Shown here piece by piece: positions 46,196 to 58,861 of a DNA stretch of 64,000 bases; position 1 is the first letter of the stretch, and the number at the start of each line of letters is the position of its first letter. The stretch lies in contig CM046001.1 of NCBI GenBank assembly GCA_025175895.1, forward strand, positions 28,034,314 to 28,098,313, written 5' to 3'. Made by a program: the position numbers and the translations under genes. The stretch comes from Wurfbainia villosa (taxonomy: Eukaryota; Streptophyta; Magnoliopsida; Zingiberales; Zingiberaceae). The notes beneath the pieces are model-generated. The model did no database searches and was not told the origin of the DNA. It worked only from the letters and a program-made list of their open reading frames with translations.

Positions 46196-47340
46196 ATGAG
46201 ACGAGGTGGGCGTACTTCTGCGCCGAGACGTGGTGTGGGACGGCCACGCCAGAGGACCCAGAGATCTTTGGTGACTGACTTGCCAGAGAGATCTACTGAG
46301 GATGAGCATATTGATCAGGGTCAGATTCCACAGGGTGCTACGGGAGTTGTGGATCCTCAGTCCTCGGCGGATCCTCCTCCCGGAGATCCTCTGCTACCAC
46401 AAAACCCCGCACAAGAGGACCTTCTACTACGCATCTGACAGCCCAAAGAAGGAGCGGCCCTCGACCCTCACTCAGTATCGGCCCCTACTTATCCTACTGA
46501 TGTAGCTGCGGCACGAGCTCGGATTCCAGGATTGGCTAAGTCGATGAAGAGCCGGTTCACTTTATTCAGCGGAGAGACTGATCCGATCGTGGCTCAGTCT
46601 TGGATCGAGACGATGGAGCGTACCTTCTACTATATGGTCTGCTCCGAGTGGGAGAAGGCAGAGTTAGCGGCCTTCCATTTACGAGGCGAGGCCGAGATCT
46701 GGTGGGATATGCAGCGCTCGATTATTGGCGAGCAGGTTACCTGGGCGAGATTTAGAGAGGCTTTGAGAGTCGAAGATTTCCGGGCATATCGGATGATGAG
46801 ACGTCGATTTTACGAGTCTAAGATGAATAATCGCCGATGATGGAGTATAATACGTAATTTAATCTTAGCCAGTTTTGCCCGAGTTAGTTCCGAGGATAGG
46901 TCACGGATGATCACGGTTTATGACAGGGACTGGATGGGCATCTACAGGTCAGGATGGCAGGATTTGGTAGTTCTTCCTACCGAGAGGCGTTGGATAGAGC
47001 TTTGTTGATCGAGTCGGCTCAACAAAGGGTTAATACAGACAGGAAGAGGAAACAGACTGAAAGATCTACAGTCGGACTCCATCACCACAGACTCGGACAT
47101 CGCAGAGAGTGGCCGCAGTCAACCGGGTCAGAGTCATTCGGGGGCATCTAGCCGGCCTCAGAAATCAGGACGATCTTCAGCTGGGCCCTCGCGGTCTTTT
47201 CAGCAGAGCCGGAGACCGCCCATTGGCGACACCATCGTACTGCCAGGATCGAAGAGCATATCATCTCACCGACCTTGGGACCGGTGCTATTATCGCAGCC
47301 GCTCGACACATGAGCCGAGATTGTTCGTTGAAGGCTCGGC
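46196..47340 (+). pseudogene. gag: Gypsy-C gag
   Basis: Starts MRRGGRTSAPRRGVGRPRQ, a basic N-terminus similar to Gypsy-A gag. The capsid block at 46532-46840 has SKSRFTLFSG-like and WIETMERTFYYM sequence with the WW in AEIWWDMQ. It then breaks at 46841 and continues in other frames (YREALDRALLIESAQQR near 46970). A nucleocapsid knuckle remnant is near 47282-47330 (CYY..., HMSRDCS in another frame). At least three frameshifts. Confident as gag; not translatable as written. Confidence 0.85.
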
Positions 47341-50300
47341 ATGTGGCTTCCGGTTTCTATTCGGGAGGACCGTGCGACCGGGACTCAGAGAGGGGGCCGA
47401 GCGACTTCGCAACGCCGAGAGGGCAGCTCCCTTCAGAGTCGCCATGGTATTCATGGACGAGTACACGTGCGTGACGGTGTCACAGGTTCGGGCCAGGACG
47501 CTACGATGCATCCCACCATCGGTACAAGATTATTCGCAGACGCCCATCGACATAGATCAGCAGCCTTCGCCACTAGTTCAGATCACCACCGCAACCCAGC
47601 GACTGGGCCGCACTGCTATACCAGCCTTCCTATCACCTCGCACGCCTTCAGACCCCGTGCTCAGCACAACCACCTTTGGCGGTGATACCACCTCCACCGC
47701 CACCGAGATCTGGCGGATTCATGCGATTACCGAGAGGATGCGCAATGAGCCAACGAATCCGTATTTCGCAGACGGTTTCACTTTATGCATTTTCGCTATT
47801 ATGCTAGTTGATACCGGTAGTTCGCATTCGCTTTATTTCTCGTACTTTTATGAGAGAGATTGGTAGATTACTGGCTAGTAGATCACAGAGATTAGTCGCC
47901 TCCTACCATCTGGCAATACATTGGATGTTACCCAGTGAGGTCCGAGGTTGTCCTTTAGATTTTGGTAACATCATTCTTACGGTAGATTTATTGGTACTGG
48001 ATATGGTCGAAGTTCGATATTATTCTTGGCATGGATTGGTCACGCGATATCATGCCACGTGATTGTCGACGAGGGTGGTCACATTTAGACCTCCGAACCA
48101 ACCCTCGTGGGATTTCACTGGCATCCGGGACGACGGTATAGCGACCATTTCAGCTATTCAGGCTCAGAAGCTTTTATTTCACGGTTGCCAGGGTTTTCTA
48201 TTATCTATGGTCAATGTAGAAGATAGTGTTGATTCTCAGATCGCGGACATCCCTATAGTCCGAGAGTATCCGCATGTCTTTTTCCGAGGAGTTACCGGGT
48301 CTGCCTCCCAGAAGGCAAGTGGAGTTCATGATTGAGTTAATACCTGGGACGGCGCCGGCATCGAAAGCTCCTTATAGTATGGCCCCGAGAGAGTTGGATG
48401 AGTTAAAGGTTCACCTCGGAACTTTTGGACAGAGGTTTTATTCCCTAGTGCATCACCACGGGTTCTCCGGTTCTCTTCGTGAAAAGAAAGATGGTTCGAT
48501 GAGACTGCATCGACTACGTGTGCAATTGAGCAACGTCACTATCAAGAATAAATATCCCCTGCCCCGTATTGAGGACTTGTTTGATCAGCTCAGAGGTACA
48601 TCAGTCTATTCTAAGATTGATCTGCGGTCCGGATATCATCAATTACGAGTTAGAGATTCTGACATTCAGAAGACAGCGTTCCGTACCAGATATGGGCATT
48701 ATGAGTTTTTGGTAATGCCATTTGGGCTTACCAATGCTCCAGGGATATTCATGGACTTAATGAACCGTGAATTTATGGATTTTCTAGATCGGTTCGTCAT
48801 TGTTTTTATCGATGACATTCTGGTTTATTCTCGTTCCGAGGAGGAACACGCGCAGCATCTTCGACTTGTTCTAGATAGGCTCCGACAGAAGCGGCTATAT
48901 GCGAAGTTCAATAAATGCGCGTTTTGGTTACACTCAGTCGGTTTTCTGGGACATGTGGTTTCGAGTAGAGGTATTTCAGTTGACCCCCAGAAGATCGAGG
49001 TCATCACAGCTGGGAGCAAAAAATCGCTCAGAGGTTCGCAGTTTCCTAGGCTTGGCCGGATATTACAGACGGTTCGTTGAGGGTTTCTCGAGCATTTCTA
49101 TGCCATTGACACGCCTTACCAGGAAGGGCGTGAAGTTCACGTGGACAGAGGCGTGCGAGACTAGTTTTCAGGAGTTGAAGAGGAGATTGGTGTCAGCACC
49201 GATTCTGGTATTGCCATCAGGGGACGATGGTTTCGTTCTTTATACAGATGCGTCTCTACAGGGTTTAGGCGCAGTATTGATGCAGCACGGCAGGGTAGTC
49301 TCCTATGCTTCTCGACAGTTGAAGGATCATGAGAAAAACTACCCAGTTCACGATTTAGAGTTTGCCGCTATTATCTATGCCTTGAAGATTTGGAGGCATC
49401 ATTTATATGGTATTACGTTTGAGATTCTTACTGATCATAAGAGTCTCAAATATCTGTTTACACAGAAGGAACTCAATCTCCGACAGAGGAGATGGATGGA
49501 GTTCCTGAAGGATTATGACTGTACCATCAGCTACCATCCAGGAAAAGCCAATGTGGTTGCCGATGCACTTAGCCGGAAGTCCCGAGGGACTTTAGCTTCT
49601 TTCCGAGTTTTGGTCACGGATTTGATCTGTGGTTTCTCTGAGTTGAGCTTAGAGGAGCGGGACCAAGCAGAAGCGTGGCGTTCTAGTTACCATGGTTGCT
49701 CTCGTCTATCCGAGACGAGTCCGGAGGCTCGTGCCGATGATCAAGATTTGATTCATTGGTAGTCGATCACCGGACGCAGACCGAGTTCACCCTAGACGAT
49801 GAGGGTATTATATATTTCGAGGTAGATTATGTGTACCTCACCTCACCCTCATGGAGGAGTTACTACAGAGGCACATCGCCGATTTGCGATCCACCCAAAG
49901 CGGAACCCGTATGTATCGAGATTTAAAGCGGTTGTATTGGTGGAACGGTATGAAGAAAGACATCGCGGATTTTGTAGCTAGATGTCTGATTTGTCACAGT
50001 CAAGTGAGCACGAGAGACCGGTGGATTACTTGGAGGATTCCTATTCCCGAGTGGAAGTGGGATCATATTACTATGGATTTTGTGATGGGTTTGCCGAGGA
50101 CACGTCAAGGCCATGATGCGATTTGGGTAGTCGTAGACCGACTAACCCAATCTGCGCACTTCTTATCGATTCGGAAGACCGACTCGCTGGATCGATTGGC
50201 AGAGCTATATTGTCGGAGATCATCGATTGCATGGTGTTCCTTCGAGCATTATATCGATAGAGATCCCGGTTCACTTCTAGGTTCGCAGAGTCCGGCAGCA

Positions 50301-51093
50301 GTCTTTAGGCACACAAATGGGTTTAGTATCTTGCATTCCATCCGCAGATGATGGATACCCGAGCGGACCATTCAGACACTAGAGGATTTGCTGAGGTCCT
50401 GTGTTATAGATTTCGGAGGCAACTGGGAGGATCATTTACCGTTAGTGGAATTTGCCTACAATAACAGTTATCATTCGGCTATCCAAATGGCCCCGTATGA
50501 GGCATTGTATGGTAGGCAGTGTCGTACACCCACCCTCTGGGAGGAGGTTGGGGAGGCCCAGCTAGGACCCTGCAGAGCTCGATGAGGCGAGTTGGTCCGT
50601 ATTATCGACGAGGATGTCGAGAGCGCAGGATCGCCAGAAGAGTTATGCAGATCGTAGACGGAGACCTTTGGAGTTCTCTGTTGGTGATCATGTATTCTTG
50701 CGAGTTTCACCCACGAAAGGGGTGAAGAGGTTTGGACTCCATGGTGAGCTTGCTCCTAGATATATCGGTTCGTTTGAGATTTTGGAGAGGATCGGAGCAG
50801 TTGCTTATCGTCTAGCGCTACCCCCATCTTTGACGAGTATACATGATGTATTCCATGTGTCTATGCTGAGGAAGTATGTGCCAGATTCTACACATATTCT
50901 ATCAGATGTATCAGGTTCCATTCAACCCGATGCTACTTACGCAGAGGTTCCGCGGATTTTGGATTTCAAGGAACGCATTGCGGGAACAAGGTTGTGCGAC
51001 TTGTCAAGGTCGGGTGGAGTCACCACACCGAGGGAGGCTACTTGGGAGCTCGAGGAAAAGATCAGAGCTCAATACCCCCACTTGTTTACTTAA
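47341..51093 (+). pseudogene. pol: Gypsy-C pol: protease, RT, RNase H, integrase, chromodomain-like tail
   Basis: Protease DTGSS at 47810-47824. RT at 48270-49010 (DLRSGYHQLRVRD, FIDD at 48805-48816, LGHVVSSRGI). RNase H at 49200-49600 (YTDASLQGLGAVLMQ, LTDHKSLKYLFTQKEL, HPGKANVVADALSRKS). Integrase at 49850-50600 (DLKRLYWWNGMKKDIADFVA, WKWDHITMDFVMGLP). The second catalytic Asp region at about 50258-50270 is out of frame (ATATCGATAGAGATCC, one base short). GAYRLALPPS-type domain and tail end at QYPHLFT, 51093. Several frameshifts but few stops within blocks. Catalytic RT and RNase H motifs look sound. Confidence 0.9.
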
Positions 51094-51178
51094 GGTACGT
51101 GAGGTGTATTTTCAGTACTTATGGTATTTCTTACTCGTTATGCATTTGAGTAGGAAATTTGGGGACCAAATTTTTATT

Positions 51179-51189
51179 AGTGGGGGAGA
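51179..51189 (+). other. Polypurine tract of Gypsy-C
   Basis: AGTGGGGGAGA just before TGTTAAATAC, matching Gypsy-A. Confidence 0.87.
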
Positions 51190-51190
51190 A

Positions 51191-53809
51191 TGTTAAATAC
51201 TGGAAAATTTAAAACACTAAATTTAATGGCCAAATAATTGGGGAAATAATCCTGGAAATTTATCGGGATTTTTATGGAATTTTAGGAATTTTTCCGGAAT
51301 TTTTCTGGATTTAAACGGACTCTGTACGAGATTTTTACGGGGATAAAATAGATAGGCTTTATTTAAGGGTTATTATCCTAAACCGGAAACCCTAATATCT
51401 ATTTTTTTCTATTCCCTTTTTCCCCGCCGCTAATCCCTTCGGCAGTTCCTCGCGCGAGCCCTCTTCTCCTCGGGCGCACGGCCGCGACCTCGCTTGCGCT
51501 CCGCGAGCATCGGCGCGGCGTGAGCTCGCGACTGCGCCTTCCGGTGCTCGCCGGCCGGTCCAGCCTTGCTGGCCATTGTCCTCACCTTCGCGACGCTCTT
51601 CTTCGCCGACGATCGCGGCGCAGAGAACGCCGGCGCAGGATCGCGCGGCACCTCCCCGACCGCCGCCAGCCCTTCTTCCTCGCGGACCCGACGTCGCCGC
51701 CCGACGCCGCCCGACGCGAGCACCGCCGCCGCCCCGACGCGTCTGTCTTTCGCCGGCCGAAGCCCTCTTTTCTTTCCTCCACCGCGCCCGTCTGCAGCCG
51801 CCTGTGTCTTGCGGTCGGCCATCCCTCCGACAGCGCCGGCGCCACCTTCCCGGGGCCCAAGCCGTCGGCTACTCTGCTTCGTGTCGCAGCCACCCGAGTC
51901 CTCGCATCGGCATTGTCCTTTGTAAGCACCGGCTTGCCTTGCCCGTACGAGCTCCCTTGGTGTCGCAGGTGAGAGTGGAGTTTTCGGTAAGTACTTAGTT
52001 TTTCGGCTAGTTGATTTGAGAGGGGCTGTGAGTGTTCTATTTGGGGGCGTCGTGCTGTTAAGGTTGGAGGTGATTGTGCAAGGTTGGCTGTGAATAATGT
52101 GTGAGCCACTGTAAATTGAGTTGGAGATCTAATTTGGGAAAGGAATGGCTGTGGATGGAATTCCTAGGACGGGTGACTTGATTGGTCGATTTGGGTTGAT
52201 TCCAGAGTTATTCAGGTGTTGATCGATTGATTTGTATGATATTTGGAGGATATGAGATTTGGGTTTAATTGGGATATAAAGGAAATCGATTTATTTATTC
52301 GATTTGTCGGTGAATTGTATATTTTGTGCTTGACTATAATTATGCTATATCGAGTTTGATCCGCAGGCGAGTCCTCAAATGTGACGATTTATTCTTCTTG
52401 CGGATATATTTTCAAAGTGGTATTTTGACTTAACGTTTAGATTAAGTCAAATTGATATGCTAGTAGGATAGCTTACAATAACATTTTCATGTTTATATGC
52501 CTGATATGTTTTTGGTGCCTACTAGATACATGCATGTGTTAGGATATGATTATATTTTCCTGTTTGATTTGGATCATAGTATGTGGATTAGGGATATGTA
52601 CATATTGGTTGTACATATCATTCGGATAGGTATATTATGAGTAGGATTTACATGCTTTAGTATCATGCACCATTTTCGCATGATTGCATGCTAGCTGGAC
52701 GGGGTTCCATTATTGTTGAGCCCGCAGCTAGTTACATGGCCTGCACACACTGCCACTCATGGGTTAGTGGTACATCAGGAGGGTGTGTGCAGTTGCTCAC
52801 AGTTCGCCGACCGCTCATGGGTAGCGACGAGGCGCGTGGTAGCGGCAGGATCCTCTCCGGCCTATGACACTGTGAGATGAGAGCTTAGCTCCCCACTATG
52901 TTTGGGGGCGGGAGGATAGGTGTACTCCGACAAAGATCCCGCCCACTCCACTCAGAGCAAGTGATGGCAGAGTGCACAGCTTGTCATAGCCCTACCCACT
53001 CGGCTTCACCATTGCGTGTGAGGCTACGATCAGCGTCGGTGGGTGACCATGTCATTGGCACGGCATGCACTTTGCATAGATTGCATTTGTACTGTGTTTG
53101 CTGCATTTTTATTGATGCCTTGGATGTGCATATGATTGTCATGCATACAGGATACATGCTTATATATGATCAGGACTTTATTACTTCTAGTCAGGCACAT
53201 GCTCCTATATCAGGGTAGGAGATTCAGGTAAGTACAGTCATTTTGTATTTCTTGTTTGTATACCCTATTTATGTGAGACTGTACTGGCATGATATTCTTA
53301 TTGTTAGCTATACCTGATTTTGCATATCTACTATACCCGCAGAGTTCTTTGAACTCACCCCGTTGGTTTATATCTATTTCAGGATGAAGCTGTCAGGAGA
53401 GTGCAGTTGCCGGACCCCCACTCGTCGTAAAGTTTTGATTTGGATATTTGTTTTTTTTTACGGTATTTGGATATTTTGGTTAGAGGACATGTATAGGTTT
53501 GGAGATTGATTTTGTATTTGGTTTTGGTGTCCTTATGGACCTTATTTGGATTTTGGTTTGGTTGGATTTTGTTGAGTATTCCTGCCCAGATGGCAGAAGG
53601 GGTAAGTCTATTTATTTTAGACTGTTTGTCATTTATTTTGGATGATGGCCTGAGGCCAAATTATATAACTGCGTGTGAGTTTGGATTCCGGTCGTGTTGA
53701 CCGATGTATAGTGGCCGTGTAGGCCTTTGTATGTAAATTTGGATTGTCACCCGTACAGGGGAGATGCTGTCGGATTTTTGTCTGGTGGGGTCTCCTTCGG
53801 GGCGTGACA
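51191..53809 (+). repeat. Gypsy-C 3' LTR (only LTR of this element)
   Basis: TGTTAAATACTGG to GGGGCGTGACA, 2619 bp. It contains a G+C-rich block (51420-51965) and, near 52725-52870, repeated ACTCATGGGT / GTGGTA words, similar in arrangement to 24960-25200 of Gypsy-A. Open frames in the G+C-rich block occur on both strands in all frames and are not genes. Confidence 0.9.
51420..51965 (+). repeat. CpG-rich block in the Gypsy-C LTR
   Basis: Visibly much richer in G, C and CG dinucleotides than the flanking A/T-rich LTR; likely the transcribed leader or promoter-proximal part. Amino-acid frames are R/A/P-rich and overlap on both strands, as expected of base composition alone. Confidence 0.75.
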
Positions 53810-53814
53810 GATGT
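53810..53814 (+). repeat. Right TSD (GATGT) of Gypsy-C
   Basis: Exact match to 45928-45932. Confidence 0.92.
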
Positions 53815-56800
53815 GATAGTGCTCGGCATGCAGGATTATGATGTCATATTGGGCATGGATTTCTTAAGCAAGTACGGTGCTTCGATCAAGTGTCGTAAGA
53901 GAAAAGTGGTCTTTCAGCCTGAGGCAGAACCTATGTTTGAATTCATTGGAGAGCCAAGGAACATAACCTATAAATTCTTATAAGCTCTAAAGGCACGCAA
54001 GATGTTAGACAGGGGATGCACTGGGTTTCTAGCACATGTGGTTGATACAAGTCAAGCCGAGGACCAGAAGCTAGAAGATGTCACAGTGGTATGCCACTAC
54101 CCAGAGGTATTTCCTGATGAACTACCAGGGTTAGCCCCAGATAGGGAAATTGAATTTGAGATCTAATTAATTCCTGGTACTCACCCGATCTAAGCTACAG
54201 GAGTTACTCGACAAGGGTTTTATTCGCCCTAGTCACTCTCCATGGGGAGCTCTGGTACTGTTCGTAAAGAAGAAGGATAGGACTATGCGCCTATGCATAG
54301 ACTACCAAGCGCTAAATAATGTGACAATCAAGAATAGGTACCCTTTACCACGGATTGACAATCTGTTCGACCAGTTAAAAGGTGCCATCGTCTTTTCAAA
54401 GATTGACCTAAGATCTGGCTATCATCAAGTGAAAGTGAAACCAGATGATATACCGAAGACAGCTTTCCGAATAAGATACAGACATTATGAGTTCGTAGTC
54501 ATGCCTTTCGGAGTGACGAATGCTCCTGCTATGTTCATGGACCTGATGAATCAGGTATTCTCGGCGTTTCTTGACAAGTTCGTGATCGTCTTCATTGACG
54601 ATATCCTCGTCTATTCGAGAAATCAAGAAGAGCATGCCGAACACCTGAAGATGATATTACAAATTCTTCGAGAAAAGCAACTATATGCCATGTTCTCCAA
54701 ATGTGAATTTTAGCTCGATCAAGTATCTTTTCTGGGTCATATTATATCCAAAGAAGGAGTTATGGTAGACCCAAGAAAGATTGAAGCTGTGAGTAACTGG
54801 AGCGGGCCAAAGAATGCTAGTGAAGTGAGGAGTTTTCTCGGATCAGCGGGCTATTACCGGAAATTCGTAGAAGACTTCGCCAGAATAGCAGCACCTATGA
54901 CAGTTCTCACCTGGAAGAACAAGAATTATGTATGGACGGAGGAATGTGAGAAGAGTTTCTTGGAGCTGAAAAGGAGACTTACAAGTGCTCCAATCCTTAC
55001 TCTCCCAGAGAATGACAAGAGCTCTGACATGTACAGCGATGCCTCCGGATTGGGACTCGGAGCTGTACTTATACAGAGGGGTAAAGTTATTGCCTATGCC
55101 TCTAGGCAACTCAAGGAACATGAAAAGAACTATCCCACTCACGATTTAGAGCTAGCAGCTGTGGTCTTCACTCTCAAGGTATGGAGGCACTATCTGTATG
55201 GAGCACAGTGCAAGATTTATACGGATCACCGAAGTCTGTTGTATTTCTTCACTCAGAAGGACCTCAATATGAGACAATGCAGATGGCTGGAGCTCGTGAA
55301 GGACTATGACTGCGAGATCTTTTACCATCCTGGCAAGGCAAACAAAGTGGCCGATGCACTCAGTAGGAAGTCCAGTGCCACCCTGATGGCCTTATCAGTA
55401 TTGTCTCGACCGCTGGAGAAGGAAATTATGCGCTATGGAATCGAGGTTATTTCCGGGCAGCTTTCGACCATGGCAATAATACCAGCACTATTCGATGACA
55501 TATTAGCAAAATAAAGTGATGATCCAAGTCTCCAGAGGATCAAGCAGGAGATCCTAGAAGGAAAAGGCGAGGGTTTCCGTATCGCCAATAGCGGAGTATT
55601 ATACCTTAGGGATTGGTTATGTATCCCTAACGATTCGGAACTACGCAAAAAGATATTAGAGGAGGCTCACGGAACCCCCTATTCTATGCATCCGGGATCC
55701 ACCAAAATGTATCAAGACCTAAAAGAGAAGTTCTAGTGGTCCGATATGAAGAGGGACGTAGCTCAGCACGTCACTACCTGCCTGACCTGCCAGCAAGTTA
55801 AAGAAGAACACCAGAGGCCTGGAGGAGTTCTTCAACCGATCCAAATTCCGAAGTGGAAATGGGAAGACATCTCTATGGATTTCATTTCAGGTCTTCCCAG
55901 GACTACGAACGGATATGACGCTATATGAGTTATCATTGACAGATTGACAAAGTTAGCTCATTTCCTAGCGATCAAGATGACATATTCGATTGAGCAACTG
56001 GCTCAATTATATACTAAGGAAATCATCAGACTGCATGGTATTCCCAAGACCATCATTTCAGATAGGGATGGTCGCTTCACTTCACAGTTTTGGGGATGCG
56101 TTCATAAGGCACTTGACACGGTCTGCGTTTGACCGCTTTCATCCTCGCATGATGGGCAAATGTAAAGGGTGAACCAAGTACTGGAAGACATGTTATGAGC
56201 TTGTGCCTTGGATTTTAAAGGGAGTTGGTGCCGCTACTTATGTTTAGCGGAATTCGCTTACAATAATAGCTACCAAGATACCATCGGAATGGCACCTTAT
56301 GAAGCATTATATGGGAGGATATGTAGGTCTCCGATCTGTTGGTACGAAGGTGGTGAGAAGAAAGAGATGGGACTTCAGACGGATTTCATCAACGACACCA
56401 CCCGAGCGATACAGAATATCCACCAAAGAATAGAGATTGCTCAAACCCGGTAGAAGAACTATGCGGATCAGCGACGTAGACCGTTGGAATTCAATGTCGG
56501 AGATTTGGTATTTCTCTGGGTAGCTCCTATGAAAGGAATAATGAGATTCGGGAAGAAAGGAAAGCTAAGTCCGCAATACATAGGACCATACAAGATCCTG
56601 AAAAGAGTTGGCAAGGTAGCTTACGAGCTAGGACTACCTCAGGAGATGTCTGCTATTCACAACGTGTTCCATGTCTCAATGCTTAAGAAATGCATTCCCA
56701 GTACCGACCAAGTGGTCGAGCCACAGACAATGCAAATTCAAGAGGACATGAGCTATGAAAGTCGACCTATCCCGATACTAGACCGAGAAGTCAAAAGACT

Positions 56801-56912
56801 AAGGAATAAAGAAGTACCCTTAGTGAAGGTCCTATGGCAAAGTCAACGATACGAAGAAGCCACCTGGGAACGTGAGGATGACATGAAGCAAAAGTACCCC
56901 GAGTTGTTCTAA
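53810..56912 (+). pseudogene. pol: Gypsy-B pol: protease end, RT, RNase H, integrase, chromodomain-like tail
   Basis: Protease ends VILGMDFLSKYG near 53840-53870. About 60 bases are missing near 54180-54200, between ELIPGT-like and LQELLDKGF-like sequence. RT runs 54200-54720 (DLRSGYHQVKVKPDD, FIDD at 54591-54602). RNase H runs 54900-55370 (YSDASGLGLGAVLIQRGK, HPGKANKVADALSRKS). Integrase runs 55600-56300 (CLTCQQVKEEHQRPGG, WKWEDISMDFISGLP, IISDRDGRFTSQFW) and is broken near 56130 before the catalytic Glu. The tail ends KYPELF at 56912. Stops such as EF*LDQ, KF*WSD and AI*VIID fit TGG to TAG or TGA. Inactive. Confidence 0.92.
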
Positions 56913-56948
56913 GTTTCGAGGACGAAACTTTTATAAGGTATAAGGGAT

Positions 56949-56992
56949 TGTAACATCCTAAATTTTAGTTACTATATTTTTATTTAAAGGAA

Positions 56993-57024
<32 letters not shown>

Positions 57025-58861
57025 GAATAAAAAAATGAATAAATAGTTCATAGTCGAGGCTTGAACCATGAACTGTTGATTTGGGGGAATAGGCTTCCCA
57101 CCATTAAGTCATAAGATTACTAATGAGTAGGATATAACAGAATATATCTATTGGTAGAAAAAAAAGAGAGAAGTTGATTAATCTAGCTGATCATTTAAAG
57201 GGATAATTAGGTTAAGAAAAATCCTAATTTATATATATATTTCTTTTCTTTCCTCTCTCTAAAACCTCACGCCGACCTCTCTCTCTCTCTCTCTCGCTCA
57301 TTTTTCCTCCAGCCGTCGAATAGCCTTCTCCCCTCTCCTTCCCTAACCCTCCGACCTTATCTGTGTGGCGCTATGCCGATTGCGAGAGCAAGATGTTTTT
57401 GCGTGGTGCGCCGTCGAGGACGAGGGAACGAATCCGATAAAGGGCGGTGACGAGGAGGAGGATTAGAAATAAGGAAGACACCGAAGCAAGGAAGAAGGTT
57501 GTCTTCTCTTTAGATAATTCAAGAGGGGATTTTCAAGAGGGACTTGGTAGAGGATCATGCTAAAGCAAGGAAACACGTAGGAGGTCTTCTCTTGCGAAGT
57601 CTAACTGTATAAATTAGTGAAAAAGCGTAGGATGTAAGCATCCCCTCACCTGCAGTATAAGTGCTTACGATGTAATATTGTATGCTTGATTTTGAACGAA
57701 AGAATCTAGAACTATGTGTAGAAGGTTCGGCTAATAGGATTAGAGAAATTATTCTTGTTGAAATTCTTCCACGTTATGCATGTTAGATGATGATTTCTAT
57801 TTATGTTAGCTTAATTTTCCTTATGTCACTACCTTATGCAATGTTAAATTATACTCATGTCGATTTATGCTATGCTACATGCTTATGTTTTCACCCATGT
57901 TAGGCATGACTCACGTATATGAAATGTCGAAGAAATGTTTCCCTAAGATTGGGGACAAGAACACTCTTTAGGACAAAGAACATGTATGTTATTTTACTTT
58001 ATGCATGGCTTGTACCGGACCCTAACAAGGTCCACGGGATGAGCTCCAAGGTTGCCCCTAGGTCGACGGACATAGTACGAACCTAGTAACCTAGTAGGTT
58101 CGGGACTAGCTACCTCGGATCTATTTAGGATGCACGCGAATGATGTATGTGGTATAATGCCGAGCCCAATATGTTGAGATTATGTTTAAGTATATAAACT
58201 ATACGTTTTCAAAGAGCATCCTGCATATACCATTTTATGTTCATCGAATTATCATGTTTAGAGACAATGTACTGTTGCGATGAAAATGCTAAGTTTATGT
58301 TCTTTTCCTAAATTGATCATGTCTCTACTTTAAATAAATGTTGTGCTCATATGTTGTTTAAACGAACATGTCATTACTTTACGTTTAATTCATGATGTAT
58401 GTTTTTTTGAGTAGGAAAGGACCTTACTAAGCCTATGTGCTTACAGTTTACTTTCCTTGTACTGCAGAAAAGGGCAAGGAATGGATAAATTAAAGGGAGC
58501 AGCAGGAGGGGCAAAGATGTGTGTGGCAATGGCATGGTGGACGAGATCATTTTTCATATACGGACTTATGCATGATTTTCAGTTTATGTGTAAACTGTTA
58601 GGAGACGTTAATGCTTTCTATGGTGGTTACTCATGTTTATTTTTATGAACCTTGAAATGGTTAATACATGTTTAGTTAAATAAATTGCTAAGACCTTTTG
58701 CCATGATTAAATTGTTAGGTTGATTGGGTTAATGTAATTAGAGTTAAAAGTTGTAAAGTTTTTAAATGCTTCCGCTGTTATATGCATGAATGTATGATCG
58801 CGTAGCGCCGCCGCCCATCTATAGGATGTGTGTTAGGAGGACGAGAAGGGCAGGCGTTACA
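56949..58861 (+). repeat. Gypsy-B 3' LTR
   Basis: TGTAACATCC to GGCGTTACA, 1913 bp, near-identical to 42348-44301. An antisense tRNA-like segment is present at 57057-57111 with a mutated A box. Confidence 0.93.
57057..57111 (-). other. Antisense tRNA-like segment in the Gypsy-B 3' LTR
   Basis: GGTTCAAGCCT retained; A box now TGACTTAATGG. Counterpart of 42495-42549. Confidence 0.42.

Larger units (their letters stand above)
45933..53809 (+). mobile_element. Gypsy-C: Ty3/gypsy chromovirus without a 5' LTR
   Basis: Begins directly after the left TSD with TATCAGAGCGCC, i.e. inside the primer-binding site, then gag (46196), pol (to 51093), PPT (51179-51189) and a full 3' LTR (51191-53809) followed by the right TSD. 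There is no 5' LTR anywhere to the left: upstream is Gypsy-B protease. It is closely related to Gypsy-A (same pol motifs, PPT and GGGGCGTGACA LTR end). It has many small indels. Confidence 0.9.
42348..58861 (+). mobile_element. Gypsy-B: Ty3/gypsy chromovirus hosting Gypsy-C
   Basis: LTRs 42348-44301 and 56949-58861, PBS at 44304, gag-PR 44497-45932, and PR-RT-RNaseH-IN-tail 53810-56912. Gypsy-C interrupts it inside protease. It is a chromovirus by domain order and the chromodomain-like tail (VLWQSQRYEEATWERED). The flanks at the two outer ends (ACTGA and GTCAG) do not form a clear TSD. Confidence 0.92.

Noticed and set aside
51430..52109. Several overlapping long open frames on both strands in the G+C-rich part of the Gypsy-C LTR
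   Set aside because: They overlap in all frames, are R/A/P-rich and lack domains; high G+C suppresses stop codons.
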